DNA of 60,785 nt, taken from Alphaproteobacteria bacterium (GTDB lineage: Bacteria; Pseudomonadota; Alphaproteobacteria; Micavibrionales; UBA2020). Positions 1 to 9,234 of this stretch are shown in pieces; the stretch's first letter is position 1; every line of letters starts with the position of its first letter. The notes beneath the pieces are model-generated. The model had not been told where the DNA came from, ran no database searches, and saw only the letters and a program-made list of their open reading frames with translations. Location of the stretch: NCBI GenBank assembly GCA_016124645.1, contig WGNE01000018.1, forward strand, positions 1 to 60,785, written 5' to 3'. The position numbers and the translations under genes were made by a program.

Positions 1-380
1 AGGCGAAAGCGTGAGGAAAGTCCGGGCTCCATGAGAACACGGTGCCGGATAACGTCCGGCGGGGGCGACCCCAGGGAAAGTGCCGCAGAAAATATACCGC
101 CAGCTTGCTTGCAAGCGGGTAAGGGTGAAATGGTGCGGTCCGAAGGTTTCGGCCGGAGGGCTTAAAGTAAGAGCGCACCGCAGGGCCGGCAACGGCGCTG
201 GCAGGGAAAACCCCACCGGGAGCAAGACCAAATAGGGAAGGCAACGCATCCTTCGGGCTGCAGGGCAAGTTTTCAGGTCCCGCCTTCCGGGTCGGTCGCA
301 GGAGGCGGCGGGAGACCGCCGTCCCAGATGAATGGTCATCCCGCCGCAAGGCGGACAGAACCCGGCTTACAGGCCCTCTG
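1..380 (+). ncRNA. rnpB: RNase P RNA, 5' partial
   Basis: This is the catalytic RNA of RNase P, which removes the 5' leader from pre-tRNA. Conserved blocks are directly visible: GAGGAAAGTCCGGGCTCC at 13-30, AGTAAGAGCGCACCGC at about 166-181, and ACAGAACCCGGCTTAC at 355-370 near the 3' end. The layout is that of a bacterial type A molecule. The 5' strand of P1 and the start of the RNA lie before the window. The 3' end is followed by a T-run at 384-389 that probably terminates it, only a few bases before the stop codon of the convergent hydrolase gene. The exact 3' end is estimated. Confidence 0.97.
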
Positions 381-390
381 GCATTTTTTC

Positions 391-1077
391 TTATTTATCT
401 TCCGGCGCGGGAAACCTGCCGTCTTGCAAAAACGCGATGGCGCGACGCCAGACCTCCGGCGTCCAGACCATCAGCGAATGGTCGGCGTTGAGCACGGTAT
501 GGTCCGTCATGCCCTCGATGCGCGTGCTGTCCACGGTGACCAGCCCGTCGTTGGGCATCGGCACGTCGGCGAGATAGTTGATGGGAAAGTGCAGCCAGTG
601 GTTTTCGCCCGCGATGACGCCGCATTCGAAATCGACCGGCGGCAGCTTTTCATGCGCGTTTTCCGGCAAGGTGCCGAGCCCCTGCAGCGCCGTGCCGTAA
701 AACCAGCGGAAGGCCGACCACTGGTGCAGGTAATCGGCGACCTGGCTGCCGTGATTGGGCGTGCCGATCATGACGACGCGGCCGATGCGCTTGCTGCCGT
801 ATTCCTTGGCGTAGAAGCGGATGAGGATGCCGCCCATGGAATGGCCGACGAAATCGACTTTTTCCGCCGGGATCTTCTCCATCAGCGGCGCGATATGGTC
901 GCGCACCAGAAGATCGAAGTCCTTCTCGCGCGAGGGATAGGAGATGTTGTGAACGGTATAGCCCGCCTTTTTCAACGCGCGGGAAAGGCCGGACATCCAC
1001 GACTTGCTCATGCCGATGCCGTGCAGCACGATGACGTGCTTTTCCGCCGCGTCCTTCCGCCCCTTCGCGCCCGCCAT
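391..1077 (-). CDS. Alpha/beta hydrolase, lipase-like
   Basis: A 228-residue cytoplasmic protein with the alpha/beta hydrolase pattern. A VIVLHGIGMS strand-loop lies near residue 15-25 (oxyanion hole), the nucleophile elbow GHSMGG near residue 78, and an IGTPNHGS segment follows, as in PGAP1/lipase-type serine hydrolases. A late Asp (PNDGLVTVDS) and a late His (NADHSL) can complete the triad. No signal peptide is seen. The start ATG overlaps the stop of the upstream small membrane gene (TGATG), so it is the last gene of the TauE-ctaA operon. The substrate is unknown; esterase or lipase activity is a family-level expectation. Confidence 0.85.
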   Translation of the reverse strand: MAGAKGRKDAAEKHVIVLHGIGMSKSWMSGLSRALKKAGYTVHNISYPSREKDFDLLVRDHIAPLMEKIPAEKVDFVGHSMGGILIRFYAKEYGSKRIGRVVMIGTPNHGSQVADYLHQWSAFRWFYGTALQGLGTLPENAHEKLPPVDFECGVIAGENHWLHFPINYLADVPMPNDGLVTVDSTRIEGMTDHTVLNADHSLMVWTPEVWRRAIAFLQDGRFPAPEDK

Positions 1078-1313
1078 CAGGCGTCCGCTTCGGCGGGGGG
1101 CGCGCCCGCCGCCCGCTTTTCAAGCGCGGGCCAGTCGCTATAGGCCAGCAGCCAGATGAGCACGATGACGAAAAACGGCACGATGGCCAGCACGCCCCAA
1201 TAGGGGTTGCGCCCCGCCTTCGTCGCCACCACGGCGGAAGAGGCCATGAGGATGAAGATGCAGATGCCCTGAATAAGCCACAAAACCCAGTGCGGAATTT
1301 CGGCGATGCTCAT
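1077..1313 (-). CDS. Small two-TM membrane protein
   Basis: A 78-residue protein starting MSIAEIPHWVLW, with two predicted transmembrane segments (about residues 8-28 and 38-56) and an Ala/Pro-rich C-terminus. The start at 1313 is chosen because it overlaps the upstream gene by ATGA; the open frame extends further upstream but only through the neighbour's coding sequence. The segment around VPFF and the later WPAL resemble the upstream gene product, so the two look like tandem paralogs. No function is recognised. It sits in an apparent operon with ctaA and may be made with it. Confidence 0.72.
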   Translation of the reverse strand: MSIAEIPHWVLWLIQGICIFILMASSAVVATKAGRNPYWGVLAIVPFFVIVLIWLLAYSDWPALEKRAAGAPPAEADA

Positions 1314-1558
1314 GCCGCCACCCCCTTTTTCTTTCTTTTCGGGCGTACCGGCAGGGCGGGCCAATTGTTGAGCGCCAGCATCGCCGGCAAAATGACGCAA
1401 CCGAAAAAGGGAACCAGAAGCGTGGCGACATACCATGTTTTCAGTCCCGCGCGCCGCAAAATCCGCACCGCGGGCGCCATGACCATGGCGATGGAAATGT
1501 AATAGGCCGGCAGCGGATGGCTTAAAACCTCGGATAATGCAGGGGGCGGCATCGCCAT
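1310..1558 (-). CDS. Small two-TM membrane protein
   Basis: An 82-residue protein with two hydrophobic segments (about 16-34 and 41-62) and a very basic C-terminus (RPKRKKK). It shares with the downstream gene product the pattern VPFF, a hydrophobic stretch, LA, then WPAL, which suggests duplication. Its stop overlaps the start of that gene by four bases (ATGA), and it begins three bases after the ctaA stop. It is therefore part of the same transcription unit. Its function is unknown. Confidence 0.7.
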   Translation of the reverse strand: MAMPPPALSEVLSHPLPAYYISIAMVMAPAVRILRRAGLKTWYVATLLVPFFGCVILPAMLALNNWPALPVRPKRKKKGVAA

Positions 1559-1561
1559 TTC

Positions 1562-2653
1562 TCAGCTCTCCTTTTGCGGAATTTCATGCAGCAGCCAGAC
1601 CAGCAGGGTCAAAAGCGTCAGCGCCCCCGCCTGATGCAGCGTTGCAAGGTAGATTTCAACATGCGACAACAGCGTCGAAATGCCAAGGGAAACCTGCACC
1701 AGCGCCATGGCGGTGACGGCGACGAAAAGCTTGCCCGCGCGGCGCGAGAGGTTTTGAGCCCCGCCCAGCGCCTGCCCCTTGAGCGAGGTGAAGATAAGCA
1801 GCGCGAAAGTCGAGATCGCCAGCACGCGGTGGGTGAACTGCACCGTCGCGGGCTCGGCGAAAAAGGCTTTCCACATCGGCGTATATTTGAAAAGCTCGGG
1901 CGGCAGCCAGTACCCGTCCATGGTCGGGAAGGTATTGTAAAGCCAGCCCGCGCGCAGCCCCGCGACGAAAGCGCCCCATGTCATGGTGACGGCGACGGCG
2001 GCGATGCAGAGGCGGATGAGATTGCGCACCGGCGCGTAATCCGAAGCCTCCTTCTGCGGGTCGAAGGTGAAGATGAGGCCGAGGCGGAACAGGCAGGCAT
2101 AGATGAGAAAAGCCGTCATCAGGTGCGCGGCCAAGCGGTAATGGCTCACCGCCGGCTGGTTGACGAGGCCGCTCGCCACCATGAACCAGCCCAGCAGTCC
2201 TTGAAAAAAGCCGAGCCCCAGCACGGCGAGGAACAGCTTTTTCTTGTCCTGCGGCAACCGGCCCTTGAACCAGAACCACGCCATCGGCAGGGCGTAGATG
2301 AGGCCGATGGTGCGGCCCCAGAGCCGGTGGAACCCCTCCCAAAAGAAGATATGCTTGAAATCGCCGAGGCTCATGCCCTCGTTGACCTTGATGTATTGCG
2401 GGCTGAGCTTGTAAAGGTCGAACTCATGCTGCCAGTCGGCCTGATTGAGCGGCGGCAGCGCCCCGGTGATCGGGTGCCATTGCACGATGGAAAGCCCCGA
2501 TTCCGTCAGTCGCGTGACCGCGCCGATCAGCGCCATCAGGAAGACCGCGCCCGCGCAGGCGAAAAGCCAGACCGCCACGGGTTTTCGCGGCGGGGTATTG
2601 GCGTTGGCGGGCGGGCGCTTGCCCAATATGTCCTTTTTCACGCTCGTCATCAC
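1562..2653 (-). CDS. ctaA: Heme A synthase (CtaA/Cox15 type)
   Basis: A 363-residue inner-membrane enzyme that oxidises the C8 methyl of heme O to give heme A for aa3-type cytochrome oxidase. The sequence shows eight probable TM segments. The family histidines are visible in the segments FWEGFHRLWGRTIGL, SHYRLAAHL, VQFTHRVLA and LHQAGALTLL, in two repeated four-helix halves. The early motif GAVTRLTESGLSIVQW is typical of the alphaproteobacterial/mitochondrial Cox15 branch. Length is normal. The gene overlaps the preceding TauE gene by four bases and is followed closely by two small membrane genes. Confidence 0.95.
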   Translation of the reverse strand: MMTSVKKDILGKRPPANANTPPRKPVAVWLFACAGAVFLMALIGAVTRLTESGLSIVQWHPITGALPPLNQADWQHEFDLYKLSPQYIKVNEGMSLGDFKHIFFWEGFHRLWGRTIGLIYALPMAWFWFKGRLPQDKKKLFLAVLGLGFFQGLLGWFMVASGLVNQPAVSHYRLAAHLMTAFLIYACLFRLGLIFTFDPQKEASDYAPVRNLIRLCIAAVAVTMTWGAFVAGLRAGWLYNTFPTMDGYWLPPELFKYTPMWKAFFAEPATVQFTHRVLAISTFALLIFTSLKGQALGGAQNLSRRAGKLFVAVTAMALVQVSLGISTLLSHVEIYLATLHQAGALTLLTLLVWLLHEIPQKES

Positions 2654-3498
2654 ATGCTCATGAACATCTTGGTTGAAACGATGACCAGAAGGACGGCGAA
2701 GATGCGGCGCAGCACTGCGCGGTCCGTCTTATGCGCGACCTTCACGCCCACGGGCGCCATCAGCATCGAGGTCGGCACGATGGCGGCGACGGCGGCAAGA
2801 CTGACGTAGCCCAGCGACCACGGCGGCAGGTGCCCGCCGTGCTGGATGCCCGCCGCGATATAGCCCAGCGTGCCCGGCACCGCGATGATGACGCCGAGCG
2901 CCGAAGCCGTGCCCGCCGCGCGCTGCATGTGCATGCCGATCGCGCTCATCAACGGCACGGTCATGATGGCGCCGCCCACCCCGATCATGGAAGACGCCAT
3001 GCCGATCAGGACGCAGCAGGCCCGCTGCACCGCATCGGTGAAGAACCGCACGGGCTTTTCCGGCGGGCGGATGCGCCCGAAGAACATATAGACGGCGAAG
3101 GACATCGTCAGGACGCAAAAGATGCGCTTGAGCAAAAGCCCCGGCGCGGCGGAAGCCAGCAGCACGCCCAGCGCGACGCCGGCGATGATGAAAGGCCCCC
3201 AGTTTTTCAGCCGCGCGACATCGACGCTGCCGCGCTTGTAGTGATGCAGGGCCGAGGTGCCGCCCGCGGCCACCATGATGGCGGCGGAGGTCGCGACCGC
3301 CATATGCATGGTGAGGCCGGGAGAAATGCCCATCGTCGTCATGCTGAAAAACAATGCCGGCACGTAGAGAATGCCCCCGCCGATGCCCAGGAGGCCCGAA
3401 AGGAAACCGCCCCCGCAGCCGATGACCGGCAGGAGGATGAGCAGCTTGATCAAGTCTGGATTGTCTGGCATGGGTTTCTGGTATGGGTTTTCTGGCAT
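2650..3498 (-). CDS. TauE/SafE family permease
   Basis: A putative anion exporter of the TauE/SafE (DUF81) family, 282 residues from the ATG at 3498; an ATG at 3471 would begin just before the first helix and is equally possible. It has about eight TM helices in two repeats, each with a Gly-rich opening (SGLLGIGGGILYVPAL near the start and SSMIGVGGAIMTVP in the middle) that is diagnostic of the family. The substrate (sulfite, sulfoacetate or other sulfur anions in characterised members) cannot be read from the sequence. Its end overlaps ctaA by ATGA, so it probably heads the operon. Confidence 0.88.
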   Translation of the reverse strand: MPENPYQKPMPDNPDLIKLLILLPVIGCGGGFLSGLLGIGGGILYVPALFFSMTTMGISPGLTMHMAVATSAAIMVAAGGTSALHHYKRGSVDVARLKNWGPFIIAGVALGVLLASAAPGLLLKRIFCVLTMSFAVYMFFGRIRPPEKPVRFFTDAVQRACCVLIGMASSMIGVGGAIMTVPLMSAIGMHMQRAAGTASALGVIIAVPGTLGYIAAGIQHGGHLPPWSLGYVSLAAVAAIVPTSMLMAPVGVKVAHKTDRAVLRRIFAVLLVIVSTKMFMSM

Positions 3499-3696
3499 CC
3501 GGCCCGGTACGCGCGGCTCTCGCCTCAATATGCACGCCCGTTCTTGTTTTTATTGTCTTGGCGGTAATATAGTCCCCCGCGCCCTTTTAATAAACCTGAA
3601 AAAGCGCGCAGGCCGTGACGGGCGAAAAACGCCGGAAAATGGTAAAAATGGCCTGATGAAGAGCTGAAAACCGCTAAAAACGGCAAAACCGCCGTA

Positions 3697-5379
3697 TTAC
3701 ATTTCCGCCGTGAAACCCGCGCTGCGTCTCTGGATCTGCTGCGCGCCCTTGAGCAGGCGGGAAAGCCCGAGCTGGCGGATGTCCGCCGCCGTGACCGTCA
3801 TCAGCGCTTTTTTGTCGGGGGTGGAGATGAACTTGATCTCGTCCTCCTCCTGCCCGAAAAGCCGTTCGGCCACCACGTCGGGCAGGCGGTCGATGATGCG
3901 TTCCACCGCGCGCACGTTGGCGAAATGGTTGGTGCCCAGCTTTTGCCGCGCGGTTTCCAGCCCCTCGGCCACGATGTCGAGCCCCTCGGGATTGATGGTC
4001 ATGCCGAGTTTTTCAAGCCGGCTTTTCAAAACCTCGCAGAGCTGGGGCGTCGTCATGTCGGGCACGGCGTGGTAATTGCCGATGTATTCCTTCAGCCCCG
4101 GCGCGTTTTCCAGCCGCTGCGACACGTCTTCCCCCGCGCCGGTAATGAAGACGACGGGCCGGTCCGCCCGGCTTTCGAGCGCGTATTGCAGGGCGTTGAA
4201 CATCCGGCGCGAAAAATCCGGCGTATCCGGCCGCCCGTCGGACTGCCCGCCCGGCAGCTCGAGCAGGATGATGTCCGCGCTCTGGAACATGGCGATGAGG
4301 CTTTGCGGCTGCAGGCTCATGGTTTCGCCCACCGCCGTTTCATGGGTGATCGCGACCATCTGCGGCCCGGCGAGGCCGAGCGCGACGAGCAGCTCCGCCT
4401 CCTTGCGCGCGAAGGCGCTTTTGCCCGTGCCCTGCCCGCCGCTGAAAACCGCGCTGTGGTTCTGCGGCGCGGTCGGGGGCAGGTTTTCCTTCGCCCGCGC
4501 CTCGTCGTAGGCCTGGCGGAAGACAAGCTGTCGCGCCTGGCGCTTAAGCGCGGCGAGGCCGATGAAATCACTCTCGATCTCCGCCATCACCTCGCGCGGC
4601 TTGCGCTGTTTTATCTCGCTTATAAAGGGGTTTTCGACGCGCGGGCCCGCCTTGCCGAAGCCGCGGCGCAGGCCGGAGACCTGCCCCTCGCCCCCCGTCT
4701 CTTCCTGTTCGAGGATTTTCTGCACCAGCGCGGGGTCGGCCAATATCACGTCCATGCCCGGTCGCTTGAACGGCTGGCGCCACTGGTCGAGCTGCGCGCC
4801 GCCCTGCGCCACGATTTCCCGCTCCACGTCGTCATGCGGCGATTCAAGCCGTCGGCGCACCACCTCGTGCAGCGTCTCCAGCGCGCCCAGCACGTAGTTC
4901 ACCTCCGCGCGCACGTCCACGGCGGGATTGTCCGCCATCCCCGCCAGATGCGCCGCGACGATGCGCGCGGGGTCGATCTGATAGACAGGCCGCCCGTCGG
5001 AAAGCGTTTCGTGTATCGCGTGGATGACGACGGTGGAGGTATCCACCACGTCCTCGCTCAGCAACAACTGGTCGGCCAGCGTTTCGAAATCGCGCGTCGC
5101 ATGCTTGTCCTGCTCGGCCACGCGCGCGCCATGGCTGAAAAGCGCCTCGACGACCGCGCGGGTGCGCTGGTCGAACTCGTCCTCGCTCATATTCCGGCGC
5201 GCATCCGGCGGCAGCGTGTCATAGCCCGCGCCCAGAAGGATAAGGAAAGGGTTGAGCCCGCCGACCGGCGTGTCGGGCAGGACCCCCGCCTCGATCGCTT
5301 TTTCGACGAGGGCCGGGTCGCGGTGCTGGATGCCTTTTTTGAACTCGTTGATCATCAGGAAGTTGAAATCACCGGGCAT
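3697..5379 (-). CDS. Ankyrin-like N-region plus CbbX/SpoVK-like AAA domain
   Basis: A 560-residue protein with an AGGAGC ribosome-binding site before the ATG at 5379. Residues about 10-100 resemble ankyrin-type helical repeats (DPALVEKAIEAGVLPDTP, then GLNPFLILLGAG). A long helical linker follows. From about residue 265 there is an AAA domain like CbbX/SpoVK (IGLAALKRQARQLV, then Walker A GGQGTGKS at about 314-321). The Walker B strand reads IILLEL, lacking the usual Asp. The sensor-1 strand ends FITGAG rather than with Asn. Where CbbX-type proteins carry an Arg finger, this one has PGLKEY. It probably binds nucleotide but may hydrolyse it poorly. No partner is identified; it is flanked by unrelated operons. 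Confidence 0.8.
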   Translation of the reverse strand: MPGDFNFLMINEFKKGIQHRDPALVEKAIEAGVLPDTPVGGLNPFLILLGAGYDTLPPDARRNMSEDEFDQRTRAVVEALFSHGARVAEQDKHATRDFETLADQLLLSEDVVDTSTVVIHAIHETLSDGRPVYQIDPARIVAAHLAGMADNPAVDVRAEVNYVLGALETLHEVVRRRLESPHDDVEREIVAQGGAQLDQWRQPFKRPGMDVILADPALVQKILEQEETGGEGQVSGLRRGFGKAGPRVENPFISEIKQRKPREVMAEIESDFIGLAALKRQARQLVFRQAYDEARAKENLPPTAPQNHSAVFSGGQGTGKSAFARKEAELLVALGLAGPQMVAITHETAVGETMSLQPQSLIAMFQSADIILLELPGGQSDGRPDTPDFSRRMFNALQYALESRADRPVVFITGAGEDVSQRLENAPGLKEYIGNYHAVPDMTTPQLCEVLKSRLEKLGMTINPEGLDIVAEGLETARQKLGTNHFANVRAVERIIDRLPDVVAERLFGQEEDEIKFISTPDKKALMTVTAADIRQLGLSRLLKGAQQIQRRSAGFTAEM

Positions 5380-5578
5380 GCGCTGAAAGCTCCTGTGCCT
5401 TTGAAAAGTAAAGAATCCCCGGCAAGAGTTTCCGCCGGAAGAATTTGCAATTGTCCCTATTCTAGCGGCGAGATATTACTTTTTCATAAACACAGGGCTA
5501 TGGGCGGTATTAACTTTATTTATCAATGAGATAAATATCAGCCCTTCAAGCGGGGCGGGAGAGAATCACCCTAAAACC

Positions 5579-6439
5579 TCATGCGGCGGATTTGTAATCC
5601 AGCCCGACGTCGAAATTGGGCGCGCTGTGGGTGACGGCGCCGGAGGAGATGACGTCCACCCCCGTGGCCGCGATTTGCGGAATGGTCTCAAGCGTGATGC
5701 CGCCCGAGGCTTCAAGCGGCGCGCGGCCCGCCGCAAGGCGCACGGCTTCGGCCATGTCTTCAAGGCTCGTGTTGTCGAGCAGCACGATATCCGCCCCCTC
5801 GTCCAGCACTTCGCGCAGCTGGTCGAGGGTATCGACCTCCACCTCGATCTTCACCGTGTGGCCGGTGTTCTCCTTCGCGGCGCGCAGCGCGGGACGGATG
5901 CCGCCCGCCATGGCGATGTGGTTGTCCTTGATCATGATGGCGTCGTCCAGCGCGAAACGGTGCGGAATGCCCCCGCCGACCTGCACCGCGTATTTCTCGA
6001 TGCTGCGCAGCCCCGGCGTGGTTTTGCGCGTGGCGGCTATCCTGGCCTTGTGGTTGCCCGTGGCGCGCACCATTTTCAATGTCAGCGTCGCGATGCCGGA
6101 CAAGCGGCCGACGAAGTTGAGCGCGACGCGCTCGGCGGTCAAAATCGACCTTGCGCGGCCCTCGACTTCCATGACCGCGTCGCCTTTTTTGACGTCCGAT
6201 CCTTCGAGCATCAGGCGCTTCACGTTCAATTCCGGGTCCACGGATTTGAAGGCCAGCTCCGCAAGGTCGAGCCCCGCGATGCACCCTTCTTCCCGCGCGT
6301 TCATCACGACTTTCGCGCGCACCTCCGCCGGAATGGTGGCGGCGGAGGTGATGTCGCCCATGCGGCCGATGTCTTCGGCCAGCGCCATTTTCACCAGAGG
6401 TTCGAGGATGACGGCGGGCAGCGGAGCGACGTTGGACAT
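5579..6439 (-). CDS. nadC: Nicotinate-nucleotide pyrophosphorylase (carboxylating)
   Basis: Quinolinate phosphoribosyltransferase, third step of de novo NAD synthesis: quinolinate plus PRPP gives nicotinate mononucleotide, CO2 and pyrophosphate. The 286-residue length is normal. Family motifs are ARIAATRKTTPGLR (about residues 130-145), GGGIPHRFALDDAIMIKDNH (about 153-172), the acidic strand EVDTLDQ and the C-terminal EASGGITLE, all matching type II PRTase substrate-binding positions. It is the last gene of nadA-nadB-nadC, with 24 bases between it and nadB. Confidence 0.96.
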   Translation of the reverse strand: MSNVAPLPAVILEPLVKMALAEDIGRMGDITSAATIPAEVRAKVVMNAREEGCIAGLDLAELAFKSVDPELNVKRLMLEGSDVKKGDAVMEVEGRARSILTAERVALNFVGRLSGIATLTLKMVRATGNHKARIAATRKTTPGLRSIEKYAVQVGGGIPHRFALDDAIMIKDNHIAMAGGIRPALRAAKENTGHTVKIEVEVDTLDQLREVLDEGADIVLLDNTSLEDMAEAVRLAAGRAPLEASGGITLETIPQIAATGVDVISSGAVTHSAPNFDVGLDYKSAA

Positions 6440-6463
6440 TTTCTTCTTCCTTTCAGGCCGTGT

Positions 6464-8083
6464 TTACGCGGCGGTTTCGGCGACGCGCGCGGGCGGGGCG
6501 AGGGTCTGCGCCGTCTGCGCCTCGATTTCCTTCAGCGTGGTGAAGCTGCGTTTCTGCCATTGCGGCAAGGTTTCGGGATAGTCGCTGCGGCAATGCCCGC
6601 CACGGCTTTCGGTGCGCTTAAGGGCGGCGACGGCGATCATGCGGGCGACGAGAGCCATGTCCTCGGTCTTCGCGTCGCGCGTTTTCGCGTTCGCCTGCAG
6701 GGCAGCCAAGTCTTCGATCGCGTGCTTCATCCCCTCTTCCGCGCGGATGACGCCGACGAGGTCGGTCATGATCTGGCGGATGAGGTGGCGTTCCGCGTCC
6801 ATGTTGCCGACCGGCAGTTCGGGCAGCGACGCGGCGTTGATGGCCGAGGTTTCGGGTTTCGTTTCGAGATAGGCGGCGATATCCGCCCCCGCCCGCGCGC
6901 CCATGACGATGGCTTCCATGAGCGAGTTGGAGGCGAGGCGGTTCGCGCCGTGCAGCCCGGTGGAGCCGGTTTCGCCCGCGACCCAGAGCCCGTTGACGGA
7001 GCTGCGGCCCGCAAGGTCGGTCGAGACGCCGCCCATGTGGTAATGCACCGCGGGCATGACGGGGATGAGGTCGCGCGCGGGGTTCAGCTTCGCGCGCGCC
7101 GCCGCTTGCAGGAGCGCGGGGAAATGCGACGTGTCGATATGGCGGCAATCGAGATAGACTTTCTGCCCGCGCATGATCTGCGCGAAGATGCCGCGGCTGA
7201 CCACGTCGCGCGGCGCGAGCTCCGCCGCCGGATGATAGGCGGGCATGAAACGCTCGCCCCGGCTGTTGAGCAGGTGCGCGCCCTCGCCCCTGAGCGCCTC
7301 GGTCGCCAGCGGGCAGGGGTCTTCGCCGATGTCCAGCACGGTCGGGTGGAACTGCACGAACTCAAGGTCGGCCAGCACCGCGCCCGCCCGCGCCGCCATG
7401 GCGACGCCGCGCCCCAGCGCGTGCAGCGGGTTGCTGGTGGCGACGAAAAGCCCGCCGATGCCGCCGGTCGCCAGCAAAACGGCGGGCGCGGCGAAGACGA
7501 CGGGCTTGCCGTCGGACAGGCGGCGCGCCAGCACCCCTTGCAGCGGCCCGGCGTTGTTGCCGTCGCGGCGGATGAGCCGCTCGGCAGATACGCCTTCGAC
7601 GAAGGTGATTTGCGGCGTATGGCGCACGGCCTCGGAAAGCGCGCGCATCAGCTCGCGCCCGAAACCGTCGCCCGCGGCAGCTTTCAGCACGCGGCGGCGG
7701 GCGTGGCAGGCCTCGCGGTTGAGCCTGAACGTGCCGTCTTCGTTGCGGTCGAACTGCACGCCAAGTTTTTCGAGCAAGCGCACGTAATGCGGCGCGTCCT
7801 CGACCAGCGCGCGCACGGCATGAACGTCGGCGGTGCCGGCGGCGGCTTTGAGCGTATCGGCGACATGGCTTTCGGTCGTATCGTCCTTATCGACGGCGAT
7901 GGCGATGCCGCCCTGCGCCCAGGCGGAGGCGCAAACGCCGCCCAAGGGTTTTTCGCTCAACACCAGAACGCGCGGCGCGGGCCTGCCGTTTTTCGGCTGG
8001 GCGAGCGTGAGCGCGGCGAAAAGCCCCGCCGAGCCCGAACCGATAATAATAACATCCGCTGTTTTGACGATTTCCGGTTTCAT
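6464..8083 (-). CDS. nadB: L-aspartate oxidase
   Basis: A flavoprotein that oxidises L-aspartate to iminoaspartate for quinolinate synthesis. The start is set at 8083 (MKPEIVKTADVIIIG), giving 539 residues; the frame extends upstream but only into the nadA 3' end. The FAD Rossmann motif GSGSAGLFAAL is at about residues 14-24. The segment GGVCASAWAQGGIA lies near 50. The succinate-dehydrogenase-type signature TGSTGLHGANRLASNSLMEA is around 350. A C-terminal helical domain ends with ESRGGHCRSDYPE, typical of NadB. It lies between nadA (22 bases upstream) and nadC. Confidence 0.96.
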   Translation of the reverse strand: MKPEIVKTADVIIIGSGSAGLFAALTLAQPKNGRPAPRVLVLSEKPLGGVCASAWAQGGIAIAVDKDDTTESHVADTLKAAAGTADVHAVRALVEDAPHYVRLLEKLGVQFDRNEDGTFRLNREACHARRRVLKAAAGDGFGRELMRALSEAVRHTPQITFVEGVSAERLIRRDGNNAGPLQGVLARRLSDGKPVVFAAPAVLLATGGIGGLFVATSNPLHALGRGVAMAARAGAVLADLEFVQFHPTVLDIGEDPCPLATEALRGEGAHLLNSRGERFMPAYHPAAELAPRDVVSRGIFAQIMRGQKVYLDCRHIDTSHFPALLQAAARAKLNPARDLIPVMPAVHYHMGGVSTDLAGRSSVNGLWVAGETGSTGLHGANRLASNSLMEAIVMGARAGADIAAYLETKPETSAINAASLPELPVGNMDAERHLIRQIMTDLVGVIRAEEGMKHAIEDLAALQANAKTRDAKTEDMALVARMIAVAALKRTESRGGHCRSDYPETLPQWQKRSFTTLKEIEAQTAQTLAPPARVAETAA

Positions 8084-8105
8084 GTTCACACCTTCGTTTT
8101 TGTCT

Positions 8106-9152
8106 CTATTTCGAGGCTTCCAGCATTTTTTCAACCGCCGCCTTCGCGCGGGCGGCGACGGCGAGGTCCACCTCGACCTCATGCGTATGGGTCAAAAGGC
8201 TGTTCAGGATCTTGGGCAGGGAGATGCGCTTCATGTGCGGGCAGAGGTTGCAGGGGCGCACGAATTCGACGTTCGGGTTTTTGACCGAGACGTTGTCGGA
8301 CATGGAGCATTCGGTGATCATCACGACCTTGCGCGGCTGCCTGTCCGTCACGTAGTCGCTCATCGCCTTGGTCGAGCCCGAAAAATCGCATTCCGCGATG
8401 ACTTCCGGCGGGCATTCGGGGTGGCCGAGCACGACCGCGCCCGGGTAGGCCTTGCGGAACTTGCGGATGTCTTCGGGCGTGAAGCGCTCGTGCACTTCGC
8501 AGGCGCCTTCCCATGTCAGGATTTTCTTCTTCGTCTGCTTGGCGATGTTGCGGGCGAGGTATTTGTCCGGGATCATCAGCACCGTGTCGCTTTCAAGGCT
8601 CTCGACGATTTTCAGCGCGTTCGAGGAGGTGCAGCAGATGTCCGATTCCGCCTTCACGTCGGCGGAGGTATTGACGTAGGTGACGATGGGCACGCCCGGG
8701 TATTTCTGGCGCAGCAGACGCACGTCCGCCCCGGTGATGGAGGAGGCGAGCGAGCAGCCGGCCTTCAGGTCCGGGATCAGCACGGTTTTTTCAGGGGAAA
8801 GAATTTTCGAAGTCTCGGCCATGAAATGCACGCCCGCCTGCACGATGAGCTGCGCGTCGGTCGCGGCGGCTTGCTGGGCGAGCTGCAGGCTGTCGCCCGA
8901 AAAATCGGACACGCAGTGGAAGATTTCCGGCGTCATATAATTGTGCGCGAGGACGACGGCGCCCTTCTCTTTTTTCAGCCGGTTGATTTCCAGCACATAG
9001 GGGGCGAAGGTCGCCCAGTCCAGCTCGTTCACCACGCGCTTGACGCGCTCGTAAAGCGGGGCGGCCTCGCGCGCGACGGCGGGGCTGTAGGACAGGCCGA
9101 GCGCGGCGGTCATCTGCTGCGTTTCGGCGGTTTTGGCGACGGTGTCGAACAT
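8106..9152 (-). CDS. nadA: Quinolinate synthase A
   Basis: A [4Fe-4S] enzyme that condenses iminoaspartate with dihydroxyacetone phosphate to quinolinate. It is 348 residues from the ATG at 9152, which follows a GGAGAA ribosome-binding site; a GTG one codon earlier is possible. Family motifs include [12 protein letters not shown] (about 60-71), [11 protein letters not shown], and the cluster cysteines in [22 protein letters not shown] and [12 protein letters not shown]. It is the first gene of the nadABC operon. The promoter and overlapping palindromes at 9235-9271 lie directly upstream, so regulation by NAD state through the neighbouring NadQ-like protein is likely. Confidence 0.96.
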   Translation of the reverse strand: MFDTVAKTAETQQMTAALGLSYSPAVAREAAPLYERVKRVVNELDWATFAPYVLEINRLKKEKGAVVLAHNYMTPEIFHCVSDFSGDSLQLAQQAAATDAQLIVQAGVHFMAETSKILSPEKTVLIPDLKAGCSLASSITGADVRLLRQKYPGVPIVTYVNTSADVKAESDICCTSSNALKIVESLESDTVLMIPDKYLARNIAKQTKKKILTWEGACEVHERFTPEDIRKFRKAYPGAVVLGHPECPPEVIAECDFSGSTKAMSDYVTDRQPRKVVMITECSMSDNVSVKNPNVEFVRPCNLCPHMKRISLPKILNSLLTHTHEVEVDLAVAARAKAAVEKMLEASK

Positions 9153-9234
9153 CACGTTTCTCCTTCAACTTCTCTGGCAACTTCCCCGGCCGTTCTTGCT
9201 GCTTTTTGGCGCCGGATATTGTTCTGCTCTTTCT

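Noticed and set aside
3925-5529. 534-codon open frame on the plus strand opposite the AAA gene
   Set aside because: Shadow of a GC-rich gene; the minus-strand frame has a ribosome-binding site and a Walker A motif.
5627-8284. 885-codon open frame on the plus strand opposite nadB and nadC
   Set aside because: The minus strand encodes clear NadC and NadB; the plus-strand translation is Arg/Ala/Gly/His-rich with no family features.
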